This document shows, in pieces, positions 1 to 9,384 of a stretch of 64,000 nucleotides of DNA. Numbering within the stretch: the first letter of the stretch is position 1; every line of letters begins with the position of its first letter. Under the pieces are notes generated by a model, which saw only the letters and a list, made by a program, of their open reading frames with translations, was not told where the DNA came from and searched no databases. The position numbers were made by a program, and so were the translations under genes. Origin of the DNA: Hymenopellis radicata (Eukaryota; Basidiomycota; Agaricomycetes; Agaricales; Physalacriaceae); assembly GCA_015501595.1 (NCBI GenBank), contig JADNRX010000147.1, forward strand, positions 60,162 through 124,161. The letters run 5' to 3'.

Positions 1-317
1 CTGTCACGACCGCTCAACGAGAGGCAGCAGAGTTGGAGGCCGCCAAGCAACGATGGGAGCGAAGTAAAGCGTTGGAGAGGGAGGCAGTCACTCGGCGACA
101 GGCTGAGAAGCAGGCCGAGTTTGAAAAGCGTGGACGCCCTTCGGCAGAGCCCGATGACAAGAGACGACGAAGTGGGAGCGCAGACAAGCTAAGTGGCAAA
201 CGTCTTTCGACAATGAAGGTGGAAGACTGGCAGAAATACCAGACTTCCGCTGCGCCTGCTGGAGTTCCATTCCCAGACGGGCACAAACGTCGGAAGAGTC
301 GGGATGCGCTTAGTTGA
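1..317 (+). CDS. 3' end of an unknown charged, coiled-coil-like protein (5' truncated)
   Basis: The frame is open from the window edge to a stop at 315-317, so only the C-terminal ~104 residues are visible and the start lies outside the window. The visible part begins with an Ala/Glu/Arg-rich stretch typical of a helical or coiled-coil segment, continues into Lys/Arg-rich sequence with nuclear-localisation-like clusters (DDKRRR, KRRKSR), and ends with the short tail RKSRDALS. No catalytic motif is present and I do not recognise the family. A nuclear chromatin or RNA-linked role would fit the composition but is a guess. Confidence 0.55.
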   Translation, partial: VTTAQREAAELEAAKQRWERSKALEREAVTRRQAEKQAEFEKRGRPSAEPDDKRRRSGSADKLSGKRLSTMKVEDWQKYQTSAAPAGVPFPDGHKRRKSRDALS

Positions 318-975
318 GGGTGGACGCTTTCTTCTTCCATGTTGTGATTTGGACAGACTCGATTTGTGGCTCATATGTGGTTTCTTCCCTCGATATTGGT
401 ATTCATATTCGCTCTTTTATTACAACTCAAGGACATGGCATACATATACTATAAATTCAGCATTGCATATTAGTTACGATTTCTCATTCGGAAGAATTGC
501 ACGACTGTTGGATGTACAGACTTGGACTGTGCTTCGAACAATATATAGATGAACCTTGATGAACAAAAATACCTCTGTCCAGTTGAGCGGGGTGGAAGTG
601 CGGGGCAGCCCTGCATCGCGGTACGAGGTACGCTTTCTTGACAGACGTCCACAAATGTCGCTTTCAGCAGAGAATGCTATGGGAAGCGCTGCCTGGCCTG
701 GAACGGTGTGCGTGTGCGTCCAACTTGGCTAGGCGGAACGAGATGTACGGTGCTGACGTCATCGAGCGAGACGGAGGCTAAAGCACGTCCGAGACCGGTC
801 ACAGGGGTTTGAATCAAGTTCTTTAAAGCCCACGCCTGTCAATCTATTCAGTGAATCACTCTCTCCACCATCCCCGCAGCATATTCTATAGGTGAGTGCA
901 TTTTCTTATACTAGCCCATCCATCTAATAGTTCAAAGCTTTCTGCACCCCCCAAGGCGAAAGCTCGAGCAACATT
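318..975. other. Intergenic region with candidate promoter of the 976 gene
   Basis: No convincing coding sequence is visible. A perfect CRE/ATF-type octamer TGACGTCA lies at 754-761. The leader just before the ATG at 976 contains a plausible 5' UTR intron (donor GTGAGT at about 892, acceptor CAAAG near 937). The assignment of these signals is by eye only. Confidence 0.35.
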
Positions 976-1579
976 ATGGCCTCATTCCTCCAACGATCCA
1001 AAACCGCGCCATTGTCGCTCCAAAACTCACTCGAAGTCCGCCCGACTCTCCCCCGGTCGCTGTCTCACGAGCACCTCGCCTCCAAGGCTAAAAACACCCA
1101 AGCTGAGCAGCAGGACGGTGGCGCGCGCATCTGGGCCGAGCGCAGGAAAACAACAGCCGGCGACGAGCAGGAGGATCCTCTGAACCGCGGCCCGGGCGCG
1201 TTTTGGACGGGTCCCTCAGACGAGGAATGGAGCTGGATGAAGGAGCAGTCCAAGCAGGCTGATGTCGAGCTCAGCGAAGAGACCGTCGAGGACGTGATTC
1301 GCAACGAGGACAAGCTCGGCGTTCTCTCAGTCGGTAAGCCATTTGTTCCCCAGGTTTTCGTTACTCTGAGTAGGCTTCTGACCTTGCACTCATTCAGGCG
1401 GGCTATTCAAGTACTGGTCAGCCGATGACCACCTCATTTCGCCCTACTCCGACGAGGACGCCGTTGACATGGACTCGCTCTACCTCCATCTACGCTCCCA
1501 GCGAGCCAAAGTGCCCCGCTTCGACGCTGTTGAACTACCTCAGACAGGCAAATTTTCTCAACTTTTTCTTGTAAATTAG
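976..1579 (+). CDS. Small hypothetical protein, two exons
   Basis: Model: join(976..1333, 1398..1579), 179 residues. The 64-nt intron has a GTAAGC donor and CAG acceptor and keeps the frame. The N-terminus (MASFLQRSKTAPLSL) is basic and Ser/Leu-rich, like a possible mitochondrial presequence. The middle is rich in Glu, Gln and Asp; the second exon carries an aromatic segment (GLFKYWSADDHLISPYSDED). No enzyme motif was recognised. The product is an orphan or lineage-specific basidiomycete protein. The ATG choice is supported by the in-frame position directly after the leader and by the lack of an upstream alternative. Confidence 0.6.
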
Positions 1580-2106
1580 GTTTAGGGTTACACTTGGCGT
1601 ATAGGGTTATCCTCTTTTTTTTGGGGGACACGATTGTTTTTTTCTAGATTATTCCCTTCAGATTCCCTTCACTTTCATCTTCCGCTATTACGGCCTCTGT
1701 AGCATCAATACTTCACGACTACGACCAAATCTCATCTCCTGACTACATGGATCACAATTTTTGGGGATGTTCGCTATCGCGCCAATGGTGATCGCGTTCT
1801 GCGAAACTTTGGGGAAGGAACACGTCGCGTGATGAAAAGCGCGATAAGAGGAGTTCACGCGACTTAATGAGTATCCACTCCATTAAATGACTGATGTGTC
1901 GGGTAGAGGAGTGATAACGAAGAACCAAGGGCGCTCACGAGACACCTGCTATTCATACAATTGAGTCGTTCTGAATCGCGAGAGATCGTGAGTCGGATGT
2001 AGCGCATCAAGAAGGAAACGGTACTCACGCGACCGACATGTTAGCTTCCGTGCAATTCCAAGTCAGCTTCTGAGCGCGGCCCAGGAGAAGGATGGGCGGG
2101 ATCTGC
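1580..2106. other. Intergenic, no gene recognised
   Basis: About 530 bases with no splice-consistent open frame and no recognisable protein motif on either strand. Confidence 0.4.
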
Positions 2107-2776
2107 GCTTCCATTCAGTGCCGCCAGTCAAATTGTGAACGCGGTCATGTCGGGTGCGCCATAGCTTAGGAGGCATTGATTCAAAAGTGGTTCCATTACT
2201 GAGACTTGTTGCCTTGGGAACAGCGCTAGGGGTGTATGGCGGGAGAGGAGACTATCCTTGAATGGGTGCATCGCTTTTGGCCGTCTTCCAATTTGATCCA
2301 TTGTCTCTGCATTCTTACAAGGCGGAAGACCCTGAACCTTAGTCGTAGTCTCGAACCAGCCGCTCGACGCTTGGTGAAGCGACTGGCATCGAGTCTACAG
2401 TTATTGCGGCGTTCCAGCGTGCCAAGTATTCAAAGAGACCACGAACGCCTGGCTCCCAGCGCAAGACAAACCGGCGGGTTGTGGAATCGTCAGCGGCGTC
2501 GAGTGGCCCGACATGATATTGGTACTGGCGCATGATGCGGACAGGTGCTGAGCCTCATTTCGACGGAGTCCTCGTTCGAGGATACAGCAAGTCCCGAGTT
2601 GACACCGACTATCACGAATAGAGTAGCGTCCGCGAGGGAGAAGTAGAGAACATATCTCAATCGAGGTGTCCATCTCACTGGGCGTACAGTAAGATCAATA
2701 ATTGAAGGCTGGAGTAACAAGCTAGATCGAATGTATAGTGCGTGGTGAAGACATCAAACGACATCGAACGACGTGC
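2107..2776. repeat. Direct repeat R, copy 1
   Basis: This segment is a clearly related, diverged direct copy of 5084-5717. Both begin with GCTTCCATTCAGTGCCGCC and share long stretches (for example CTTGTTGCCTTGGGAACAGC and ACAGCAAGTCCCGAGTTGAC) interrupted by small indels, ending around the motif GACATCAAACGAC. Neither copy holds a complete gene; the longest minus-strand frames are short and differ between copies. Together the two copies bracket the caspase-like gene. Confidence 0.75.
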
Positions 2777-2833
2777 TTTAACCACTACTAAAGGCCCAGA
2801 TCCATACTATATCGCTGATGTGCATCCATGATT

Positions 2834-4647
2834 TTAGGGCACCAGAGCATTCTTGACAGTAAAGTCCGCTGCCTCTCTTATTGACGTTCTCCATTGCTCC
2901 GGTGACACCTTTGGACGATCCGCTGTAACCCATTTCTCCGCGAACCAAAACGTGGCGGACGTGTCCATTCCCAAAGAGAGGCTGAAACATAATGTAAGTT
3001 AAAGACTTAATCGTGTATGAAGAAATCACCATACTTGGGAAAATGACGAGCTTGCAAATGGGCGAGGATGAGATCAATGCGCATACCATATTCAATCATT
3101 TTCTCTCGATCCACTCTCCAATCACCACAGTTTCGAGGCAGGAAACAGAGTACCTTCATATTGTCTCCTTCCGCTTTCCTCTCCACCATCCGACACGCCT
3201 GCCATGTCCTGCAAGGCGATTGTCTGGATGTGTCGGGAGCGTAGAATAACGGAAAACACTTCGTTCCCATTGAAGAGAACGTGAGGGATGGCTGGGATCT
3301 GCACTGTGCTTTATCAGCTCTACACAAAGCTGTGCATCCCAGTAATCTGCCGATAAAGGAAGGTGGGGAACTTTTACAAAGGCTTTGGCGAGGAGCAGGA
3401 ACGGGGCAGAGTCCCGTTCAACCAGAGTCATTGCAAAAGACCGTCCCTGTTCAAGAGAGGTTATGGGATAGAAGACTGAGTTGAAGGCCTCTGCCGAGAG
3501 GAAGTCAGAGTGAAGGGTGAGTGCGTCCGTCAGACGGAGGGGCAAAATGACCTTCCACAGTGGGTCTTCACTGTGAGTTTTGTGAGACCCATAAATTCGG
3601 TACGTGCTACCGGCGGGCCAAATCAAGAACTTCTCTATGTCCTTCATACCCTCTAGAGGTTCCGTCAGTGAGATGATGTGCGATGTAAGGGAATTTGGCG
3701 GGGGCGAATCCGGAAGGCGCTCTGGTGATGTACTAGAGGGCTGGACGGCGCGCCTTTGTGAGCGAGGCAACGGAAAGTTGACGCTATACTCAACGCCAAC
3801 TTGTGCCAGAGCGCAAAATGTGAAACCGGATCCCCGAACAAACCCAGAAGCTGATTGGGAAAGCGCATCGGAGTATTCCTGGGGACCAGCGGCACAGATG
3901 AGTGACCACTGCTTGCCGTGGAGCGCTTTAGACAACTCGGACTCGAGAGCTCCAGACATGCACGAGTTGGAGAGAATGATGATCTTTCCCGGGCAGGACT
4001 TCAAAGCTCGTCCAAGGTCGGAGGCCTTGATCACTGCGGCTTCTTCTTCACCCTCAACCGTCACAATGAGGTGGAACTTTTTCTTCGCGCCCAAAAAGCC
4101 ATGTCCGGTAAGCAGCACCACGAGCGTTTGCTCTGGCTTTATGGCTCGGGCAAATGTTCGCAATTCGAAGAGCCAGTCGCTGGCGAAGTCTTCAGGTGAA
4201 GCTTCTTGGTCATCGCAGATGAATAGGGAGGGCGACAGTGGAAGACAGGATAGGGAACAACCAGCCTTGCCTTGATTGTCGGGAAACAGAGGGCGAATAG
4301 TATGGAATCGTGAAAGCTGCCGGTTGAAAGTCGGCATGTTGGATAGAAGAAAGGCCCAAGCGGCATAGTCGGAAATGAGCCATCCCGCCTTCGGTCCTGC
4401 GACTGGTAAAATACCGAAAACGACATGATCCTCTCTCGATAACCTATGCAAGGCATTTTAACAATTGGGTCTCACTGAGAAAAGTAATAAGAACCGCACG
4501 AGAAAACACCCTTAATACTTCGCCAAAGGCTTCGGAAGACGCGGTGTGGAAGCGAGCGCCGCGGCTGGCTAAGGTAATAATGGTTAGACAAATGGCGCAG
4601 AGTGCAGGTATGATGAATGTGACATACTGGGAGGCTGTAGAGTTCAT
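2834..4647 (-). CDS. Caspase-like (HG/C dyad) protease with N-terminal membrane anchor
   Basis: Model: complement(join(2834..2981, 3035..3198, 3260..3298, 3378..4432, 4476..4647)), 525 residues. All introns are GT-AG (43-79 nt), and the five exons sum to an intact frame. Residues 9-27 form a hydrophobic segment (FIIPALCAICLTIITLA), so the protein is probably membrane anchored. The core shows beta-strand plus His-Gly (VVLLTGHG, His168) followed by strand plus Cys (KIIILSNSCMSG, Cys215), the order and spacing of a clan-CD (caspase/legumain-like) fold. The C-terminal half is unassigned. Substrate is unknown; Agaricomycetes carry many such proteins of uncharacterised function. The weak donors of introns 2 and 3 are the least certain parts. 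The gene lies between two direct repeats. Confidence 0.7.
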
Positions 4648-4734
4648 TGCGAAATAGTTGATTGAGGAGGAGATGTGGGTGGTCTAGGATAGGCTGATCT
4701 CAGAGTCTCAGACGCGTGTTCATTCACAGTAGCA

Positions 4735-5083
4735 AGGTAAACATAGCATGTTTTTCAATTTACGAACACGTTAAAGTGTTATGGGCTATGCACTGGCAAG
4801 AAGCGCAGATACAGACTTCACACCGTCCTAGAGAGAGAAGTAGTACTGACGATAGATACCACGACTCAAAATCATGACATTACAAGCGTGTCGCCATTAC
4901 CACCCATCGAAATTCCCGAACCCAATCTTTCTTCTTCGAATCCTCTTGCGCAACCACAAGCGGTCTCTTCTGCGGTGCCGCCGCCCCCGCCAGATACTTC
5001 CCCACACCGGTCCCTGCTGCAGAGCCCCCCGCGCCAAACGCAGCCGTATTCCCTCCCACCCGCGTCCCAAACCAATTCATAAG
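4735..5083 (-). pseudogene. Duplicated 3' end of the PPIL2 cyclophilin gene
   Basis: The segment matches 7283-7616 with small indels, covering the last ~55 codons of PPIL2 plus 3' flanking DNA. The C-terminal tail is still readable (NWFGTRVGGNTAAFGAGG, PQKRPLVVAQEDSKKK), but the last codons are shifted relative to the parent. The copy breaks abruptly at 5083, where it joins direct repeat R. No cyclophilin catalytic domain is included, so it cannot encode an isomerase. Confidence 0.8.
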
Positions 5084-5717
5084 CTTCCATTCAGTGCCGC
5101 CAGTCAAATTGTGAACGCGGTCATGTCGGCTTAGGAGGAACTGATTCAGAAGTCGTTCCATTACTGAGGCTTGTTGCCTTGGGAACAGCGCTAGTAGTAG
5201 AAGAGTGTCTGGCGAGAGAGTAGCCTTGAATGGGTGCACTCTTCCAATTCGATCCATTGTCTCTCAGTCTGCTAGTCTTCACAGTTATTGCGGCGTCAGT
5301 GCCAAGTATTCAAAGAGACCACGAACTCATGGCTCCTAGCGCGAGACAAACCGGCGGGTTGTGGGATGGTCAGCGGCGTCGAGTCCAGAGATGGTGAACG
5401 GCCCGACCGACATAGATGGGAGTGGTACGGTGAAGGACGAGTCGAGTTCTGGTGCACAATCATGATGCGGAAAGGTGCTGAGCCTCATTTCAACGGAGTC
5501 CTCGTTCGAAGATACAGCAAGTCCCGAGTTGACACCGACTATCACGAATAGAGTAGCGTCCGCGAGGGAGAAGTAGAGAACGTGTCGATATCTCAATCGA
5601 GGTGTCCATATGTCACTGGGCGTACAGTCTGAGTAAAATCAAGATGCCCAATTGAAGGCCGGAGTAACAAGCTGTAAGGTGCGTGGTGATGGCAGTAAAA
5701 GACATCAAACGACGTAT
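5084..5717. repeat. Direct repeat R, copy 2
   Basis: Second copy of the segment at 2107-2776, same orientation, about 2.98 kb downstream. It is fused at 5083/5084 to the duplicated PPIL2 3' end, creating a 125-codon minus-strand chimeric frame (5257-4880) whose C-terminal half is the PPIL2 tail. There is no evidence that this chimera is expressed. Confidence 0.7.
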
Positions 5718-6060
5718 CAGGATATTGAGTATCGATTATTTATGTACATGTGTTGATCAACGCCTTCTGGATTCGAGGCGCACAGCGCGGCGAAGTGCTG
5801 GAGGAGTTCTTGGAAGCGCACGAGAAGTATCCAGCACTGGAGGAGGCCTTGGGGAATGGGGTGCTCCTTTAGTTTACACGTCACTAGGCGAGGGGCGAAG
5901 GTCCATCGATTTTGCGTCGCGCCACACACCGTAAGATAAGACTGATCAGTTCCCTTCTTTGGATGTAAGACGTCTGATCTAAACTAATAGTAGTACGTGC
6001 TCTCCAAGTTGACTATCAATTGCGAGCACTTGAGCATATAACCTGAACCTGACCTGAACG
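5718..6060. other. Intergenic; possible gene relic
   Basis: Positions ~5793-5871 on the plus strand read as a protein-like acidic helix (RGEVLEEFLEAHEKYPALEE) ending at a stop, without a start or flanking exons. It may be the last piece of a lost gene. Otherwise nothing is recognised. Confidence 0.25.
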
Positions 6061-7217
6061 ATGCTGTTCGAATTCTTACACTCCCTGCTCGACCCTTTCA
6101 TACCGAGTGCCGAAAAATACGGGACCAGGTCGGAGAACGCGTACCCTACTATCCGCGACGTAATGCACCCAAACCGCGTCGCCAAGATGCAGACTCACCT
6201 CTGGGTGGACTGCATCACCCAGGTGCTCGGCACTTCCGATCGCGAGCTGGCCCGCCGACGGGATATCCTTGCCACTCGAATTTGCAGAGTGGAGCAAATC
6301 CGGCAAGACGTCCACGAAGCGAATGTGGTCTCCGTCGAGTTTGAGGGCCATATGCGGTACTATAGGGCCGAGCGCCTTGCCCCACAATACCCGGACACCC
6401 GTACGAGCGAGCGAATGTAGTAGGTGTCAAGTCCACTTGTTCCCGGTTTACGCTGATTATCCGGCCCTTCCAGTCATTTTACAGAGAGGCAGACCGATGC
6501 CATCGACGAGGTCAATAGCTTCCAATCAATCAACGAGGCCCGTGGCTATATGCACGAAGATAACGGGCTCATGGAATCCTTTGACGTTCCACCCACTATC
6601 CATTTAAACATCCTCCACTTTGCCGTGCTCTGTCGTCTCGTCTCCAAACACTGCTCAGTCAAGGACTGCCTCCCAGTGGGTACTACATGTTGGTTATGGG
6701 CAAGGGGTTTCTTTGTCTCACTTAGTCAGCTCTGCAAGAAGGTGGGCCCGATAACTACAGCAAAAGGTCCTGCTATTGCGACGATGGGTCGTCTTCGCCA
6801 GGGTCTTCCTCAGGCCATCAAATCGGAGTTTGGGAAATATTTCGGGGGGAACGATCTGAGGGAGGTTGGCGAGGAAGACACATCGACGATCTTCCATGAC
6901 GGCTACCTTGTTAATATCATCATGTCCGAGTTCGACCAGGCCTACCAAGTTGCCCTCGATCAGCTGACCGTAAGGCAAATTTTTGTGGCAATTTGGCGTG
7001 TATTCACTTCCTTTATAAGGAAAATGCCAGAGATGCCGAGCGCAAAGCTGCTGCTGAGGAGTGTGCAACTGCTGCTGAGGCGCGTGCGACTACAGCGGAG
7101 GAGCGTGTGACTGCTGCTGAGGAGCGTGTGACTGCTGCTGAGGCAGAGCATGTCAGGATGGAGGCCGAGATAAACAGGCTCCAACAGGAGATTGCGCGCA
7201 TGAGAGCAGCAGTATGA
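6061..7217 (+). CDS. Hypothetical protein with C-terminal Ala/Glu coiled coil
   Basis: Preferred model: join(6061..6416, 6474..6969, 7020..7217), 349 residues. Intron 1 may instead use a GTACGA donor at 6401 with an acceptor at 6484, and an in-frame 63-nt stretch at 6682-6744 may be a further intron. The N-terminal part contains the pattern DPFIPSAEKYGT and further mixed polar/hydrophobic sequence without a recognised domain. The last exon is a striking coiled coil with seven-residue repeats (TAAEERV twice, then TAAEAEH) ending in NRLQQEIARMRAAV. A structural or complex-forming role is likely from the coiled coil alone; the family is not recognised. Confidence 0.55.
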
Positions 7218-7427
7218 CATGGTCCTCATTAGTACGGCAGTTATCCTCGACATTGCATACTTTCTTTCTTGGACTGCAAATTTGTAAACGTAGCATTTTT
7301 CTTTAATTTACGAACATGAACACATTTGGCAGCAAGAGCAGAGACAGCTTCACACCGTCATGGGGAGAGAAGTAGTACTGACGATGGATACCATGACTCA
7401 AAATCGTGACATTACAAGCGTGTCACC

Positions 7428-9334
7428 TTACCACCCATCGAAATTCCCAAACCCAATCTTCCTCTTCTTCTTCGAATCCTCTTGCGCAACCACAAGCGGT
7501 CTCTTCTGTGGTGCCGCCGCCCCCGCCAGATACTTCCCCACACCCGTCCCTGCTGCAGCGCCCCCCGCGCCAAACGCAGCCGTATTCCCTCCCACCCGCG
7601 TCCCAAACCAATTCATATCATCTCCCTCCTTTTTCTCCACCTTCGCCGCAGCCTGCCCGTTCTCCGCAGCCGCCGCGCGCTTTGCCAGCTTATTCGCCAG
7701 TCGCGTTTTATATTCCTCGAACGGGTCTTGATATCTGCCAAGGACCTATTAGATGCTTGATAGACGGTAAACCCAGAACATACATGATAACCTCCGTTAT
7801 CCGCACCTGCTTGCTCGGCCGCTCGGTCCCTTCCTTTCGCGGTAGTCGCTCCAAGGCATCCAGAACATCTTCGCCTCCAACAAGCTTCCCAAACACTGTA
7901 TGCTTCTTGTCCAGATTCGGTGCCGGTTTGAACGTAATGAAGAACTGGGACCCGTTCGTCCCAGCGCCCTTATTCGCCATGGCCACTATTCCCCGGCTAT
8001 CGTGCTTGGCGGCGTTCTTGTTGTCGTATTCATCTCGGAATGGCGTACCCCAATACGACGCGCCGCCTGAACCCGTCCCAGTTGGGTCGCCAGTCTGAAT
8101 CATAAATCCTGGCACGAGTCGATGGAAGAGACAATCGTTGTATTTGCCTTGACGTGCCAGCATTAGAAAGTTGTAACATGTCTTTGGAGCCTACAATATA
8201 TTATCAGCTTTGGTTATTGATTCATAGTCCGATAACGCCCACCTTTTCGCAATACAACTCGAGATTGAGACTGCTCCCACCCAGACTTGTGACAACACGA
8301 ACATAGGCGCGACGTTTTCCGACGTCTTTTTCTTTGCCCTTGCCTTTGAGGGGGTTTGACAGGTCTTCGAACATCAACTCCTCCTGTAGCTTCGTCAGTC
8401 GCTGAATTAGACTTGAGTGAATGGGAATGCACCTCATCCCAAACTAGCTTAGATGAGCCTTGCTGAGGATCGACAGAGGTGGAGGTAAGAGATGCTCCGG
8501 GAAGTCCACTGGAATACGGGGATACATTCCCTACATTGTATGAGCAGGGCGTCAGAAAGTAGAGTCGCAAACATACAAGGAACAGCTTCCTTCGCTTTAG
8601 GCTTTGGGGTCGGTGCTTTGGCCACGGGCGCAGCCTGAACTGAAGTGGACGAGCTTGCAATAGCTTTATTGGGAATGGAAGCGGGAGGTAGTCCATGAGG
8701 ATTCTGCAGCGTTATCACGTCTGACCTGGTTTCTGAGTGAGGCGAAGGGAAAGGATGATAGATGATACTCACTTTTTGAATGGGACGTCGTTGACCAGGT
8801 CTTTACCGGCCTTTATGCTCTCAGCAAGGAAGACGTTGCCGGTTGTGGCAATAGCGACGACGTGCGAGTGTTCGCTGAATGGTTTGAAGGAAATGGGATC
8901 ATGGATCTCTCCAGAGGCCTCCTTGCGGGAGTAGTGTAGCGTGATTAGGTCTGACGGTTGAAGGGGTTCCTTGGTGATGGGGTGGGTATTGTTATGCTGC
9001 CTGGACGTGTGTTAGATGCATACTGGGTGGATGGACAAGGACGGACTTGAGCCATGGTATTATGTTGACAAGATCAAAGACATGGCCAGTCCCATCAGCG
9101 TTGCGGGCACAAACAGGATGCTCGAATGGCTGGAAGGAGAGGGCACAACAGTCGAACGGAGTCCTGGTACCAGGATGGGGTGCCTCTGATTTACTGGGAT
9201 GATGGGTCAGTGACCTTGTCCTTGCCAGAACCGCGTACTTACGCCTTGAATCCCGCCGAGGCGGAATGAGCGCCAAACATGCCAGAATGCTCTGCATGGG
9301 TGATGTACAGTTTGTCAGAATTTCCGTGGCCCAT
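7428..9334 (-). CDS. PPIL2: PPIL2/Cyp60-type U-box peptidyl-prolyl isomerase
   Basis: Model: complement(join(7428..7734, 7784..8190, 8243..8383, 8433..8530, 8577..8725, 8773..9000, 9047..9193, 9243..9334)), 522 residues, the usual family length. The start MGHGNSDKLYITHAEH matches the conserved N-terminus of PPIL2 proteins. A U-box follows (HPVCARNADGTGHVFDL, NIIPWLK). Residues ~263-420 form a cyclophilin domain (GDPTGTGSGGASYWG, NGSQFFITF, LDKKHTVFG). The family links ubiquitin ligation with the spliceosome in the nucleus. The usual active-site region is replaced by LFHRLVPGFMIQTGD, close to other cyclophilins (FHR, Q). The tail is Gly/Ala- and Lys-rich. All seven introns are 46-52 nt. The gene is divergent from the PPR gene with only 50 bp between the two ATGs. 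Confidence 0.93.
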
Positions 9335-9384
9335 GATGATGATGGTGGTGTGGAAAAGAACAGGTCTGTCCGAAAACGGTCATC
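9335..9384. promoter_or_regulatory. 50-bp bidirectional start region
   Basis: Only 50 bases separate the PPIL2 ATG (minus, 9334) from the PPR-protein ATG (plus, 9385). Any core promoters must overlap the neighbouring coding sequences, or the true start of one gene lies elsewhere. No TATA element is visible. Confidence 0.6.

Noticed and set aside
3156..3330. Apparent frameshifts in the caspase-like gene
   Set aside because: Two GT-AG introns (79 and 61 nt) restore one continuous frame into a convincing C-terminus, so no mutation is needed.
4874..5134. Plus-strand Pro/Arg-rich frames at 4.9-5.1 kb and 7.4-8.1 kb
   Set aside because: Antisense of the PPIL2 C-terminal tail and its duplicate.
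7013..7253. Minus-strand Ser/Ala-rich frames over the coiled coil
   Set aside because: Opposite-strand shadow of the repetitive heptad sequence.
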